From JASFWK01 sp050049355 (GTDB taxonomy: Bacteria > Chloroflexota > Anaerolineae > B4-G1 > DUEL01), in NCBI GenBank assembly GCA_050049355.1, contig JASFWK010000013.1, forward strand, positions 1 through 30,550: 30,550 nucleotides of DNA. The letters run 5' to 3'. The position numbers were made by a program, and so were the translations under genes. This document shows positions 15,194 through 22,457 of the stretch, in pieces. The notes under the pieces were generated by a model. That model was not told where the DNA came from and searched no databases. It worked only from the letters and a program-made list of their open reading frames with translations. How positions within the stretch are numbered: position 1 is the stretch's first letter; each line of letters starts with the position of its first letter.

Positions 15194-15724
15194 CTACTCG
15201 CGGCTGTGCACAGGTGGCCCGCCCGATGCTGCGTAGAGGACCATATCGCGATTGTAGAACCGTCCTGTTCCCTCGTACGTCATTCCGGCCTTCTCCATCA
15301 CACGCCGAGATGCTATGTGGGTCGGGATGGTCATGCCGACGATGCCGGCCAGCATCAGTTCCTCCAACCCGAAGCGGATACACTCCCTGGCAGCCTCTGT
15401 GGCGTGCCCCTTGCCCCAGTGGGCCCGTGCGAACTGGTACGCCACCTCGATGTCTGGTCCCTTCCCCTCAACGAGGATGAGGCCACAGACGCCGATCACC
15501 TTGCCGCTCTCTTTCTCGACCACAGACCACATGCTGAAGCCGTGCTCGTTCTGATGTTCAATGAGCTTCTGCAGGCGTCGCTGTGTTGCCTCGAGCGATT
15601 CGGATGCGCCGCCTGGGATGATTCTCATCACCTCGGGGTCGCCGTAAGCCTCGTGAAGGTCCCCGGCGTCCTCCGGTGCGACCGGTCGAATCAACAGGCG
15701 TTCGGTTTCCAAAGGGAAGCCCAT
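15194..15724 (-). CDS. GNAT-family N-acetyltransferase (RimJ/RimL-like)
   Basis: The 176-aa product has the opening of the RimJ/RimL subgroup (LETERLLIRPVAPEDAGDLH). The central acetyl-CoA block is VAYQFARAHWGKGHATEAAR, in which R-x-x-W-G-K-G-H-A corresponds to the pyrophosphate-binding Q/R-x-x-G-x-G/A loop. The late IPTHIASRRVMEKAGMTYEG is the usual N-x-x-S-x-x-V-x-x-K-x-G-F block with Asn and Phe changed. It acetylates an amine from acetyl-CoA, substrate unknown. ATG 15724 is chosen because a G-rich ribosome binding site (GGGGGGTGAG) lies directly upstream; an in-frame start at 15757 would overlap the neighbouring gene by 16 nt. Confidence 0.88.
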   Translation of the reverse strand: MGFPLETERLLIRPVAPEDAGDLHEAYGDPEVMRIIPGGASESLEATQRRLQKLIEHQNEHGFSMWSVVEKESGKVIGVCGLILVEGKGPDIEVAYQFARAHWGKGHATEAARECIRFGLEELMLAGIVGMTIPTHIASRRVMEKAGMTYEGTGRFYNRDMVLYAASGGPPVHSRE

Positions 15725-15741
15725 CTCACCCCCCTCACTCC

Positions 15742-17187
15742 TCAGGGTTGAACCCAAACTGGACTGAAGCCCTCTCCCAGGGATCTGGTCTCCTCTCCCT
15801 CTGTCTCTATCAGTGCGAGGTGGGTCTCGCTTTCCTCGTCTGTGCGCTCCAAGGTGCCGACGGCGACCCAGCGGCCGTCGGGTGAAAGAGCGCCGCTAAC
15901 TAACCGGGCTTCCGCCAGCAGGCGCGACTCGCCGCTATCTAACTGCAGGAGCCAGAGCTGCATATCTCCGTCCCCAGGCATAACTTGCAGAAGGCCAAAC
16001 TGGCCGTCGGCTGAGAATCCGGCCAACCTGGAATGGCGGGTATCCTCATCCACCCGTAGCAGTTGGCGGGTTTCGCCCGACCGGAGGTCGAGGCTGAGAA
16101 ACTGGCGACCTCCCCCAACTTCGAAGGAGCCCGTCCAGATCAGCCAGCTGTGGTCGCGATCGTTGCGGAGGGGATGATATCCGGTCAGGCTGTCTAGGGG
16201 CCGATGCGTCCCCTGTCCAAGATCTGCCAGGTGCCAGGTGGCTCCCTCTGTACTCTCATAGCCGAACAGCAGGGTATGCCCATCGGGCGCGAACCAGGGC
16301 CGCTGCGGTCGGCCCGCATACGTGAGCAGTTCCTGTTCTGCGCCACTGTCTAGGGAGAGGAGAACCACTCTGTCTTCCTCCACCAAGACCAGCTGGTTCT
16401 GCCCTGGCACAAACTCAGCCGAGTAGAACCTCTCGCCGCTGGCAACAACCAGGGATTCAGAGCCACCTATCCTCTCGACCACCACCACCCACCCGCCCGT
16501 CGTTGCCCGTACCACATAGGCGACCAGCCGCCCATCGCTGGAGAAGCTGCCGCCGCTGGCGGGCTCATCCCCGCCGAGGCGCCGGGCGTTGCTTGGGTTC
16601 GCGGTGGGCACCAGCCAGAGATTGCCGGTGTTGATTAGGATGTGCTCTTCGTCCGATGTGAAGGTCGCGTACACAATGTGGGCGATCTCGTCGTTGATGG
16701 TGGTCAGGTCGTGCGCATCGCCGGTTTCCAGATTGACCAGATAGGCCATGGTGGCCATAGGATTGCCGATCAAGGTCCAGCGTTCTCCTCCACCGCTGAA
16801 GCGGAATTGCGCTGCATTGGGGACGACCTCCGATTGGACCGCTTCGGGGAGATCAAGCTCCCGCGCGGTTCGTTGGCGGACGTCTATTAGATACAACTGC
16901 CTGCCCGGGACGAAGAGCCAGACCCTGCGTCCGCTCTCAGTCGGGATGAAGGAACCCCCGCTTATCGGGTCCGGCAGGGTTATGCTGCGTGGTTCTCCTC
17001 CACCTGGATCAACCACCATAGGCCTGACCACGAGCTCATCTTCGCCATCGTCGAGGGTTTGGTAGAGGATGAGCCCTTCGGTGTTGGAGCTCCCCAGATC
17101 GAACTCGAACAGATTGAACTGCGATAGATTGCAGGTCAAGAGCAGAAAACTGGCCAGTAGGCAAATCAGCAGTCTTGTCCGTCTCAC
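15742..17187 (-). CDS. Exported beta-propeller (TolB/PD40-like) protein
   Basis: This 481-aa protein begins with an Arg-rich signal sequence and a hydrophobic core ending LLLTCN. The cysteine (19) could be lipidated, although Thr at -1 is unusual. The rest is a run of short beta-rich repeats with the PD40/TolB pattern S-x-D-G-R-x-x-A: GGSFSSDGRLVAYVV, APDGHTLLFGYE, SADGQFGLLQV and SPDGRWVAVGTL. Such domains form six- or seven-bladed propellers and usually bind other proteins. No enzymatic domain is visible. GTG 17187 has AAGGAG 9 nt upstream. It ends 18 nt before the GNAT start and is likely cotranscribed with that gene. Confidence 0.8.
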   Translation of the reverse strand: MRRTRLLICLLASFLLLTCNLSQFNLFEFDLGSSNTEGLILYQTLDDGEDELVVRPMVVDPGGGEPRSITLPDPISGGSFIPTESGRRVWLFVPGRQLYLIDVRQRTARELDLPEAVQSEVVPNAAQFRFSGGGERWTLIGNPMATMAYLVNLETGDAHDLTTINDEIAHIVYATFTSDEEHILINTGNLWLVPTANPSNARRLGGDEPASGGSFSSDGRLVAYVVRATTGGWVVVVERIGGSESLVVASGERFYSAEFVPGQNQLVLVEEDRVVLLSLDSGAEQELLTYAGRPQRPWFAPDGHTLLFGYESTEGATWHLADLGQGTHRPLDSLTGYHPLRNDRDHSWLIWTGSFEVGGGRQFLSLDLRSGETRQLLRVDEDTRHSRLAGFSADGQFGLLQVMPGDGDMQLWLLQLDSGESRLLAEARLVSGALSPDGRWVAVGTLERTDEESETHLALIETEGEETRSLGEGFSPVWVQP

Positions 17188-17209
17188 GGCAATGTCTCCT
17201 TCTCGCTAC

Positions 17210-17222
17210 TTGGACTATCCAA
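17210..17222. repeat. 13-bp palindrome upstream of the beta-propeller gene
   Basis: TTGGACTATCCAA has arms TTGGA and TCCAA around a 3-bp centre. It lies 23 bp upstream of the start codon, between the ribosome binding site and any promoter, a possible operator position. Confidence 0.3.
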
Positions 17223-17303
17223 CGTTCTGGTCACACAGGCATCGCTCTTTGGGGCTTGAACCTCACCCCTGGGATCGTTCGGCGGAGCGAAGGGAGTGGA
17301 GGG

Positions 17304-19832
17304 CTACCCCACCATCGCGTCCAGCAGCCGCGTGGTGCGGTGCTTCGTGCCGGGCTCATGCTCGCCGGCGGGTCCCACGCAGCTGGGGCAGCCGTCGCCG
17401 CAGGAACAGGAGCGCACACGCTCCAGGGCCGTCTCCAGCAGGTTGTCGAACAACTCATAGAGGCGCGGGCTCAGCCCGGCCCCGCCCGCTGCCCGGTCGT
17501 AGAAAGTCAGGCGGGGCAAGCCGGTCTCAGGCGCGCGCGCCTGCACCGCCGAGCCCAGATCGCCCGGTGCGGACAGAAGGTGGAGTGGGGTCAGGTGTCG
17601 CAGCAGGTAGGCCAAGCCGGAAAGTGCGCTCCTCGCCCCTCGCGCTCGCTCTGCCCGTCGGTGACAGGACGGGCAGAGGGTGATCAGATTGTCTAATGCG
17701 TTGGCTGGCCGGTAGAACTCGTTCAGGCCTGGGACATAGCCGAAGAGGTGGAAGGGGGTGATGTGATGGACGTCGTGCTGGCGCCCCCTTCGCTCCGGCG
17801 CGCCGCAGTAGCGGCACTGGTGGCCATCTCGAGCGCGGGCTGCGTCCCGCTGCGCGGCCCAGTTGGGGCCGTAGTCGGTTGGCGGGCGCAGAACCCTCTC
17901 CTCCTGCAGTTTCTCCACCAGACCCTCGGAGAGGTCCAGCCAGGTTCCCACTGTCTGCAGGGTCTGCTCCGGCAGGTGTACCTCTCCCCATCCCAACCCC
18001 TCGTGGGTGTAGCGGCGGATCTGGCGGTAGCTGGCGACTCGAGTGGTGACCTTCACGTGCCCCAATCCAGTCTCCCAACCTCCCTCGGCGGAGTGGGTCT
18101 CCAGGGACTCTAGCACTTCGACCTCCGTCGTGGCGCTGGCGCGGGTGTAGTAGTCCACGTCCTCTGCCCGCACGTGGGCCAGTCCTGCCTCCCAGTCCAG
18201 GCTTTCCACCAGATATGACTCCCCTTCGTGTAGATAGATGGCGCCGGGATAGACCAGCAGGGGAGCGCTGGGCCGATCGACCTCGCCGATGACCTGGGGC
18301 GGATCGGTGTCTGCCTCCTGGATGACTACCGTATCCGGTGTGCTGGTGCGCAGCCCCACAGCGCCGGCCGGATACCCTTCGCCGATCCAGGTGTAGCGGT
18401 CGGCGCCGCGATGCAAGGCCCCCTCTTCGGCCAGAAGGTCGAGCAGTTCGTCTGCATCTTTGACGGTGCCAAACGGCTCACCCGTTTCAAATGGCAACTC
18501 GAAGGCGGCGCAGGCGAGATGGTCAGCCAGGATCGCTGGGTTGTTCGGATCCAGGAGCGCCTCCTCCACGGGTCGCCCGAAGAAGTACCTGGGGTTAGCA
18601 GCCAGGTATTGATCGAGGGGAGAAGGGCTGGCGATAAGGATCGCCAACGACTTTCCGGCGCGGCGGCCGGCCCGCCCTGCCTGCTGCCAGGTGCTGGCGA
18701 TCGAACCGGGGTAGCCGACCATGACGCAGGCGGTCAACTCGCCGATGTCCACGCCCAGTTCCAGTGCGTTGGTCGCCACCACCGCACGGACCTCTCCCTC
18801 CCGCAGTCCCTGCTCGATCTGGCGTCGCTGCGTGGGCAGGTACCCGCCCCGGTAGCCACGTATCCGCTCCGGGTCGCGCCCACGGTTCGAGACTGCGTCC
18901 TGAAGGTAACCCAGGAGGACCTCAGTAGTGAGCCGCGCGCGGGCGAAGAGGATGGTCTGCACCTCTGCTCTCAGTAAGTGATCCGTCACCTCTAATGCCG
19001 CCAGCAGCGCCGAGCGGCGAATTCCCAGCTGCCGATCCACCAGAGGGGGATTGTAGACGAGAAAGTGCTTCTCGCCCCTTGGTGAGCCGTCCTCCTCTAC
19101 CGGATGAACCGACGCCTCCAGCAGCCGCTCCGCCAACCCCTGGGGATTGGCGATGGTAGCGGAGGCACAGAGGAAGCGAGGATCGCTTCCATAGAAGCGG
19201 CAGACCCTGCGCAGGCGGCGCAGGAGATTGGCGACGTGGCTCCCGAAGACGCCCCGGTAGACGTGGAGTTCGTCGAGCACTACCCAGCGGAGGTTCGAGA
19301 AGAACCGCACCCAGCGGGTGTGATGTGGGAGGATCCCCATGTGGAGCATATCAGGGTTGCTGACCAGGAGCCGTGCCTCACGCCGGATGCTGGCGCGGTG
19401 CGAGGAGGGGGTGTCACCGTCATAGGGGCGGAGCGGGATGGGAGCCTGAAGGGCTGAGATGAGCGGCTTCAAGGCGGCCATCTGGTCGTGTGCCAGGGCC
19501 TTGGTGGGGAAGAGGTAGAGGGAGCAGGCCTCGGGATCGTTCAGCAATGTCTGGAGCACCGGGAGGTTGTAGGCGAGTGACTTGCCGGACGCCGCGGCTG
19601 TGGCCAGGACGACGTTCTGGCCCGCAAGCGCCGGGGCGATCGCGTTGGCCTGGTGAGTGTATAGCGCACCGACCCCTGCCGCTTGCACTGCCTCGACCAG
19701 TCGAGAATCGAGGTCGGTCGGCCACGGTGCAGTGCGCGCCCGGCGGGCGGGGATGCGCTCCCAGGCCGTTACGCAGCGCATGAAGGTGGGATCAGCACGT
19801 ATGCCGGAGAGCAAGTCGGCTAGATCCTTCAC
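17304..19832 (-). CDS. MrfA/YprA-like DEAD/H helicase with an inserted HNH nuclease domain
   Basis: The 842-aa protein is a superfamily-2 helicase. It shows HQ at 60-61, motif I TAAASGKS (78-85), motif II DELH (187-190), motif III SATIA, and in the second RecA-like domain ATNALELGVDIG and QQAGRAGR. A beta-rich domain follows. The C-terminal DUF1998/MrfA zinc domain has Cys809, Cys811, Cys815 and Cys818. Between them lies an HNH nuclease module: Cys673-x2-Cys676, His689-His690, Asn715, Cys720-x2-Cys723 and His724. All residues expected for metal binding and cutting are present. MrfA of B. subtilis (about 749 aa, excision of mitomycin-type adducts) lacks this module, and the excess of roughly 90 aa fits the insertion. 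GTG 19832 is the start. No MrfB-like exonuclease lies nearby. Confidence 0.9.
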   Translation of the reverse strand: MKDLADLLSGIRADPTFMRCVTAWERIPARRARTAPWPTDLDSRLVEAVQAAGVGALYTHQANAIAPALAGQNVVLATAAASGKSLAYNLPVLQTLLNDPEACSLYLFPTKALAHDQMAALKPLISALQAPIPLRPYDGDTPSSHRASIRREARLLVSNPDMLHMGILPHHTRWVRFFSNLRWVVLDELHVYRGVFGSHVANLLRRLRRVCRFYGSDPRFLCASATIANPQGLAERLLEASVHPVEEDGSPRGEKHFLVYNPPLVDRQLGIRRSALLAALEVTDHLLRAEVQTILFARARLTTEVLLGYLQDAVSNRGRDPERIRGYRGGYLPTQRRQIEQGLREGEVRAVVATNALELGVDIGELTACVMVGYPGSIASTWQQAGRAGRRAGKSLAILIASPSPLDQYLAANPRYFFGRPVEEALLDPNNPAILADHLACAAFELPFETGEPFGTVKDADELLDLLAEEGALHRGADRYTWIGEGYPAGAVGLRTSTPDTVVIQEADTDPPQVIGEVDRPSAPLLVYPGAIYLHEGESYLVESLDWEAGLAHVRAEDVDYYTRASATTEVEVLESLETHSAEGGWETGLGHVKVTTRVASYRQIRRYTHEGLGWGEVHLPEQTLQTVGTWLDLSEGLVEKLQEERVLRPPTDYGPNWAAQRDAARARDGHQCRYCGAPERRGRQHDVHHITPFHLFGYVPGLNEFYRPANALDNLITLCPSCHRRAERARGARSALSGLAYLLRHLTPLHLLSAPGDLGSAVQARAPETGLPRLTFYDRAAGGAGLSPRLYELFDNLLETALERVRSCSCGDGCPSCVGPAGEHEPGTKHRTTRLLDAMVG

Positions 19833-19889
19833 GGTGTTCCCTTCTTCCGGAATTCGGTCAGTGACGCTGCTCCGTCAGGAAGAGAATAC

Positions 19890-19895
19890 ATTATA
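19890..19895 (-). promoter_or_regulatory. -10 box of the helicase gene promoter
   Basis: A perfect TATAAT occurs on the minus strand about 58 bp upstream of the helicase start. The -35 region with 17-nt spacing is TTTCCC (19913-19918), a weak match. Confidence 0.45.
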
Positions 19896-20037
19896 CCTTG
19901 AAAACACAGCCGGGGAAACCGTCGCAGGGGTGCAGTGTGAGCCAACGTACAGGACGGGGATGATTTGCCTTCACTAGCTGTGGCGCGGCGCGCGACGGAG
20001 ATCTTGGCTCAGGGCTTTGATGTGCTTCCAAGATCCC

Positions 20038-20046
20038 TTGTCCACA
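20038..20046 (+). promoter_or_regulatory. DnaA-box-like sequence upstream of gyrB
   Basis: TTGTCCACA matches the DnaA box TTATCCACA at 8 of 9 positions and equals the form common in high-GC bacteria. It lies directly upstream of the gyrB -35 box, so DnaA could affect gyrB transcription. It is single, so it is not evidence for an origin. Confidence 0.4.
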
Positions 20047-20053
20047 ACGCGCT

Positions 20054-20081
20054 TTGCCAGGGCAACGATCTATGGTAGAAT
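20054..20081 (+). promoter_or_regulatory. gyrB promoter
   Basis: TTGCCA (20054-20059) and TAGAAT (20076-20081) are 16 nt apart. The start is predicted near 20088, giving a leader of about 20 nt with GGAG 6 nt before the ATG. Confidence 0.6.
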
Positions 20082-20108
20082 AAGGCCTACGTAGAAACGG
20101 AGTGTGGA

Positions 20109-22037
20109 ATGGCAAAGAAGAAAGAGAAAGAACTGCTGCAGTACGAAGCCGCTGATGTGCAGGTGTTGGAAGGGCTGGAGGCGGTCCGCCGCCGGCCCGG
20201 TATGTACGTGGGCGGCACTGACCTGCGGGCTTTCCATCACTTGATCTATGAGGTGGTGGATAACTCCATCGACGAGGCTCTGGCTGATGCGTGTGACGAG
20301 ATCGAGGTAGTCATCCATAAGGACCAGAGCGTCACTGTGCGGGATAACGGCCGCGGTATCCCAACCGCCCCTCACCCGGAGAAGGGAGTCTCGACGCTGG
20401 AACTGGTCATGACGACCCTCCATGCCGGGGCTAAGTTCGGTGGAGGCGGCTATAAGGTCTCAGGTGGCCTGCACGGCGTGGGTGTGTCGGCAGTCAACGC
20501 TCTCTCGGAGTGGATGGAGGTCATCGTTGACAATCCTCGAGACAAGAAGCGATATCGGCAGCGCTACCAGCGGGGAGTGCCCGACGGGCCGGTCGAGGTC
20601 ATTGGTAAGGCGAAGGGATCCGGCACCACCATCAACTTCCGCTTCGATCCCACCATCTTTGAGGATTTGAGCTTCCGCTTTGAGACCCTGGCCCAGAGGA
20701 TGCGAGAGTTGGCCTTTGTTGCCCGGGCGGTCACGATCCGCCTGATTGACGAGCGTCCTGATGACTTCCCGCGCGAGATGACTTTCTACTTCGAGGGAGG
20801 CATTCTCTCTTTCGTCCGCTACCTCAACCGGAACCGTGAGACTCTTCACTCGCCCATGTATGTGGAGCGAGAGGTGGACGGCACGGGGATTGAGGTGGCA
20901 CTCCAGTACACTGACTCCTACGGCGAATCGGTCTACCCCTTTGCCAACACGATACATACGGTGGACGGCGGCAAGCACCTGACCGGGCTGCGCGCTGCGT
21001 TGACTCGCAGCGTAAACGACTACGCTCGTGAGGCGCGGCTCCTGAAGGATAGGGATCCCAACTTTTCGGGTGAGGATGTGCGGCAGGGGCTGACCGCTGT
21101 TGTGAGCATCAAACATCCCGACCCCCAGTTCGAATCCCAGACGAAGGTGAAGTTGCTAAACGCCGAGGTCAAGGGATTGGTAGAGTCTGTGGTCTCCGAT
21201 GCATTCAGTGAGTTCCTCGAGCGTGAATCCAGCGCCGCGCGGCGGATAGTGAAGAAATGTCTTACCTCGGCGCGGGCGCGGGCGGCAGCTCGCAAGGCGC
21301 GCGACTTGGTCATCCGCAAGAGCGTCCTGGAAAGCATGACACTGCCCGGCAAGCTGGCCGACTGCTCCGATCAGGACCCTGGGCGAACGGAGTTGTTCAT
21401 CGTCGAGGGGGATAGCGCTGGAGGAAGCGCCAAGCAGGGACGGGATCGTCACTTCCAGGCCATCCTGCCGCTGCGGGGCAAGATCCTCAACACGGAGCGG
21501 GCGGGTCTCAACAGGGTGCTGAGCAACAAGGAGATACGGGCACTCGTCTCGGCGCTGGGGGCGGGCATTGGCAACGAGTTTGATCTTGACAACCTGCGCT
21601 ATAACCGCGTGATCGTAATGACGGACGCCGACGTCGATGGCGCTCACATCCGTACACTTCTCTTGACCCTCTTCTATCGCTACATGCGGCCGCTCGTCGA
21701 GGAGGGGCACCTGTTCATCGCTCAGCCTCCCCTCTACCGGATTGCCTTCTCAAAGCAGGTGCAGTACGCGTACACGGAGGTTGAAAGGGAGCGCATCCTC
21801 AAGGAGCTGGGGGAGAAGAAGGCTAGTCTGCAGCGGTACAAGGGCCTGGGCGAGATGAACCCCGGGCAGTTGTGGGAGACGACGATGGACCCCGAGCGCC
21901 GGTCACTGCTTCAGGTGACTATTGAGGACGCAGCTGCGGCTGATCGTACCTTCACGATGCTGATGGGAAAGTCGGTCCCGCCTCGGCGGCGGTTCATCCA
22001 GACTCACGCTAAGGAGGTGCGAAACCTGGACGTTTGA
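20109..22037 (+). CDS. gyrB: DNA gyrase subunit B
   Basis: The ATPase subunit of gyrase, which introduces negative supercoils together with GyrA. The GHKL ATPase domain shows EVVDNSIDEA, VRDNGRGIP and GGLHGVGVSAVNALS. The transducer has the ATP-contacting QTK in FESQTKVKLLN. The TOPRIM domain follows with EGDSAGGSAKQGRDR and MTDADVDGAHIRTLLL. The C-terminal tail is YKGLGEMNPGQLWETTMDP. At 642 aa it is the short form without the extra domain of E. coli GyrB (804 aa). ParE is the main alternative, but the motif set favours GyrB. Its promoter and ribosome binding site are clear. It diverges from the helicase gene with 276 bp between. Confidence 0.95.
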   Translation: MAKKKEKELLQYEAADVQVLEGLEAVRRRPGMYVGGTDLRAFHHLIYEVVDNSIDEALADACDEIEVVIHKDQSVTVRDNGRGIPTAPHPEKGVSTLELVMTTLHAGAKFGGGGYKVSGGLHGVGVSAVNALSEWMEVIVDNPRDKKRYRQRYQRGVPDGPVEVIGKAKGSGTTINFRFDPTIFEDLSFRFETLAQRMRELAFVARAVTIRLIDERPDDFPREMTFYFEGGILSFVRYLNRNRETLHSPMYVEREVDGTGIEVALQYTDSYGESVYPFANTIHTVDGGKHLTGLRAALTRSVNDYAREARLLKDRDPNFSGEDVRQGLTAVVSIKHPDPQFESQTKVKLLNAEVKGLVESVVSDAFSEFLERESSAARRIVKKCLTSARARAAARKARDLVIRKSVLESMTLPGKLADCSDQDPGRTELFIVEGDSAGGSAKQGRDRHFQAILPLRGKILNTERAGLNRVLSNKEIRALVSALGAGIGNEFDLDNLRYNRVIVMTDADVDGAHIRTLLLTLFYRYMRPLVEEGHLFIAQPPLYRIAFSKQVQYAYTEVERERILKELGEKKASLQRYKGLGEMNPGQLWETTMDPERRSLLQVTIEDAAAADRTFTMLMGKSVPPRRRFIQTHAKEVRNLDV

Positions 22038-22074
22038 CCTCTGCGCTGTCACTGCCTCCACATTAGTCAAACGT
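22030..22074 (+). repeat. Inverted repeat spanning the gyrB stop codon
   Basis: ACGTTTGAC (22030-22038) and GTCAAACGT (22066-22074) are perfect 9-bp complements around a 27-nt loop, and the left arm includes the TGA stop. No T-run follows. Confidence 0.35.
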
Positions 22075-22140
22075 TCAATGTTACTCTGCCATCGCATTAT
22101 CCCTCTGGTTAGCCCCGCAGCCTCAATGGGTGGGTAGGGC

Positions 22141-22173
22141 AGAGGGTCCGGGCAGATGTGTTTGCCCTCCTCT
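22141..22173 (+). terminator. Candidate gyrB terminator hairpin
   Basis: AGAGG (22141-22145) pairs with CCTCT (22169-22173), and GGGCAGA (22150-22156) with TTTGCCC (22161-22167, one G-U pair) around a 4-nt loop. The structure is strong, but the sequence after it is C-rich rather than T-rich, so an intrinsic mechanism is doubtful. Confidence 0.35.
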
Positions 22174-22457
22174 CCTCACCCCCTGTTCCACAGGCGGTTA
22201 CGATAAGGCTTATGGCTCTAGGAATCTGTTGGCCCAGGGGGCGAACACTTTGCCGCTGCCCGCTCCCCCCCGTTCCCTCCTGGATTATCTTATGAACTAC
22301 CGTCTCTGACCTGCCCATCCGTGCCTCAGTAGGAGACGGTGATCCGAGCGTCGGTACAAAGTTGACTTGAGCTTGGCCTGGTCGGGAGCAGAATGTCATT
22401 TCTGCGGTCCGGCCGGAGACGGATTGGATGAGCATAGGCAAGACGGGAGGGAAACCG
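22174..22457. other. Intergenic region before the beta-helix gene
   Basis: No gene or convincing promoter is seen. It contains a 10-bp palindrome TCCGGCCGGA (22408-22417) and TTGACT at 22362-22367, whose best -10 partner (CAGAAT) is 21 nt away, too far for a normal promoter. Confidence 0.4.

Noticed and set aside
21128..21137. GTTCGAATCC, a tRNA T-arm-like sequence
   Set aside because: It lies within gyrB at the conserved QTK segment; no tRNA cloverleaf surrounds it.
7923..22037. Chromosomal origin of replication
   Set aside because: recF and gyrB are present, but dnaA and dnaN are absent and only one good DnaA-box-like site was seen, with no AT-rich unwinding region.
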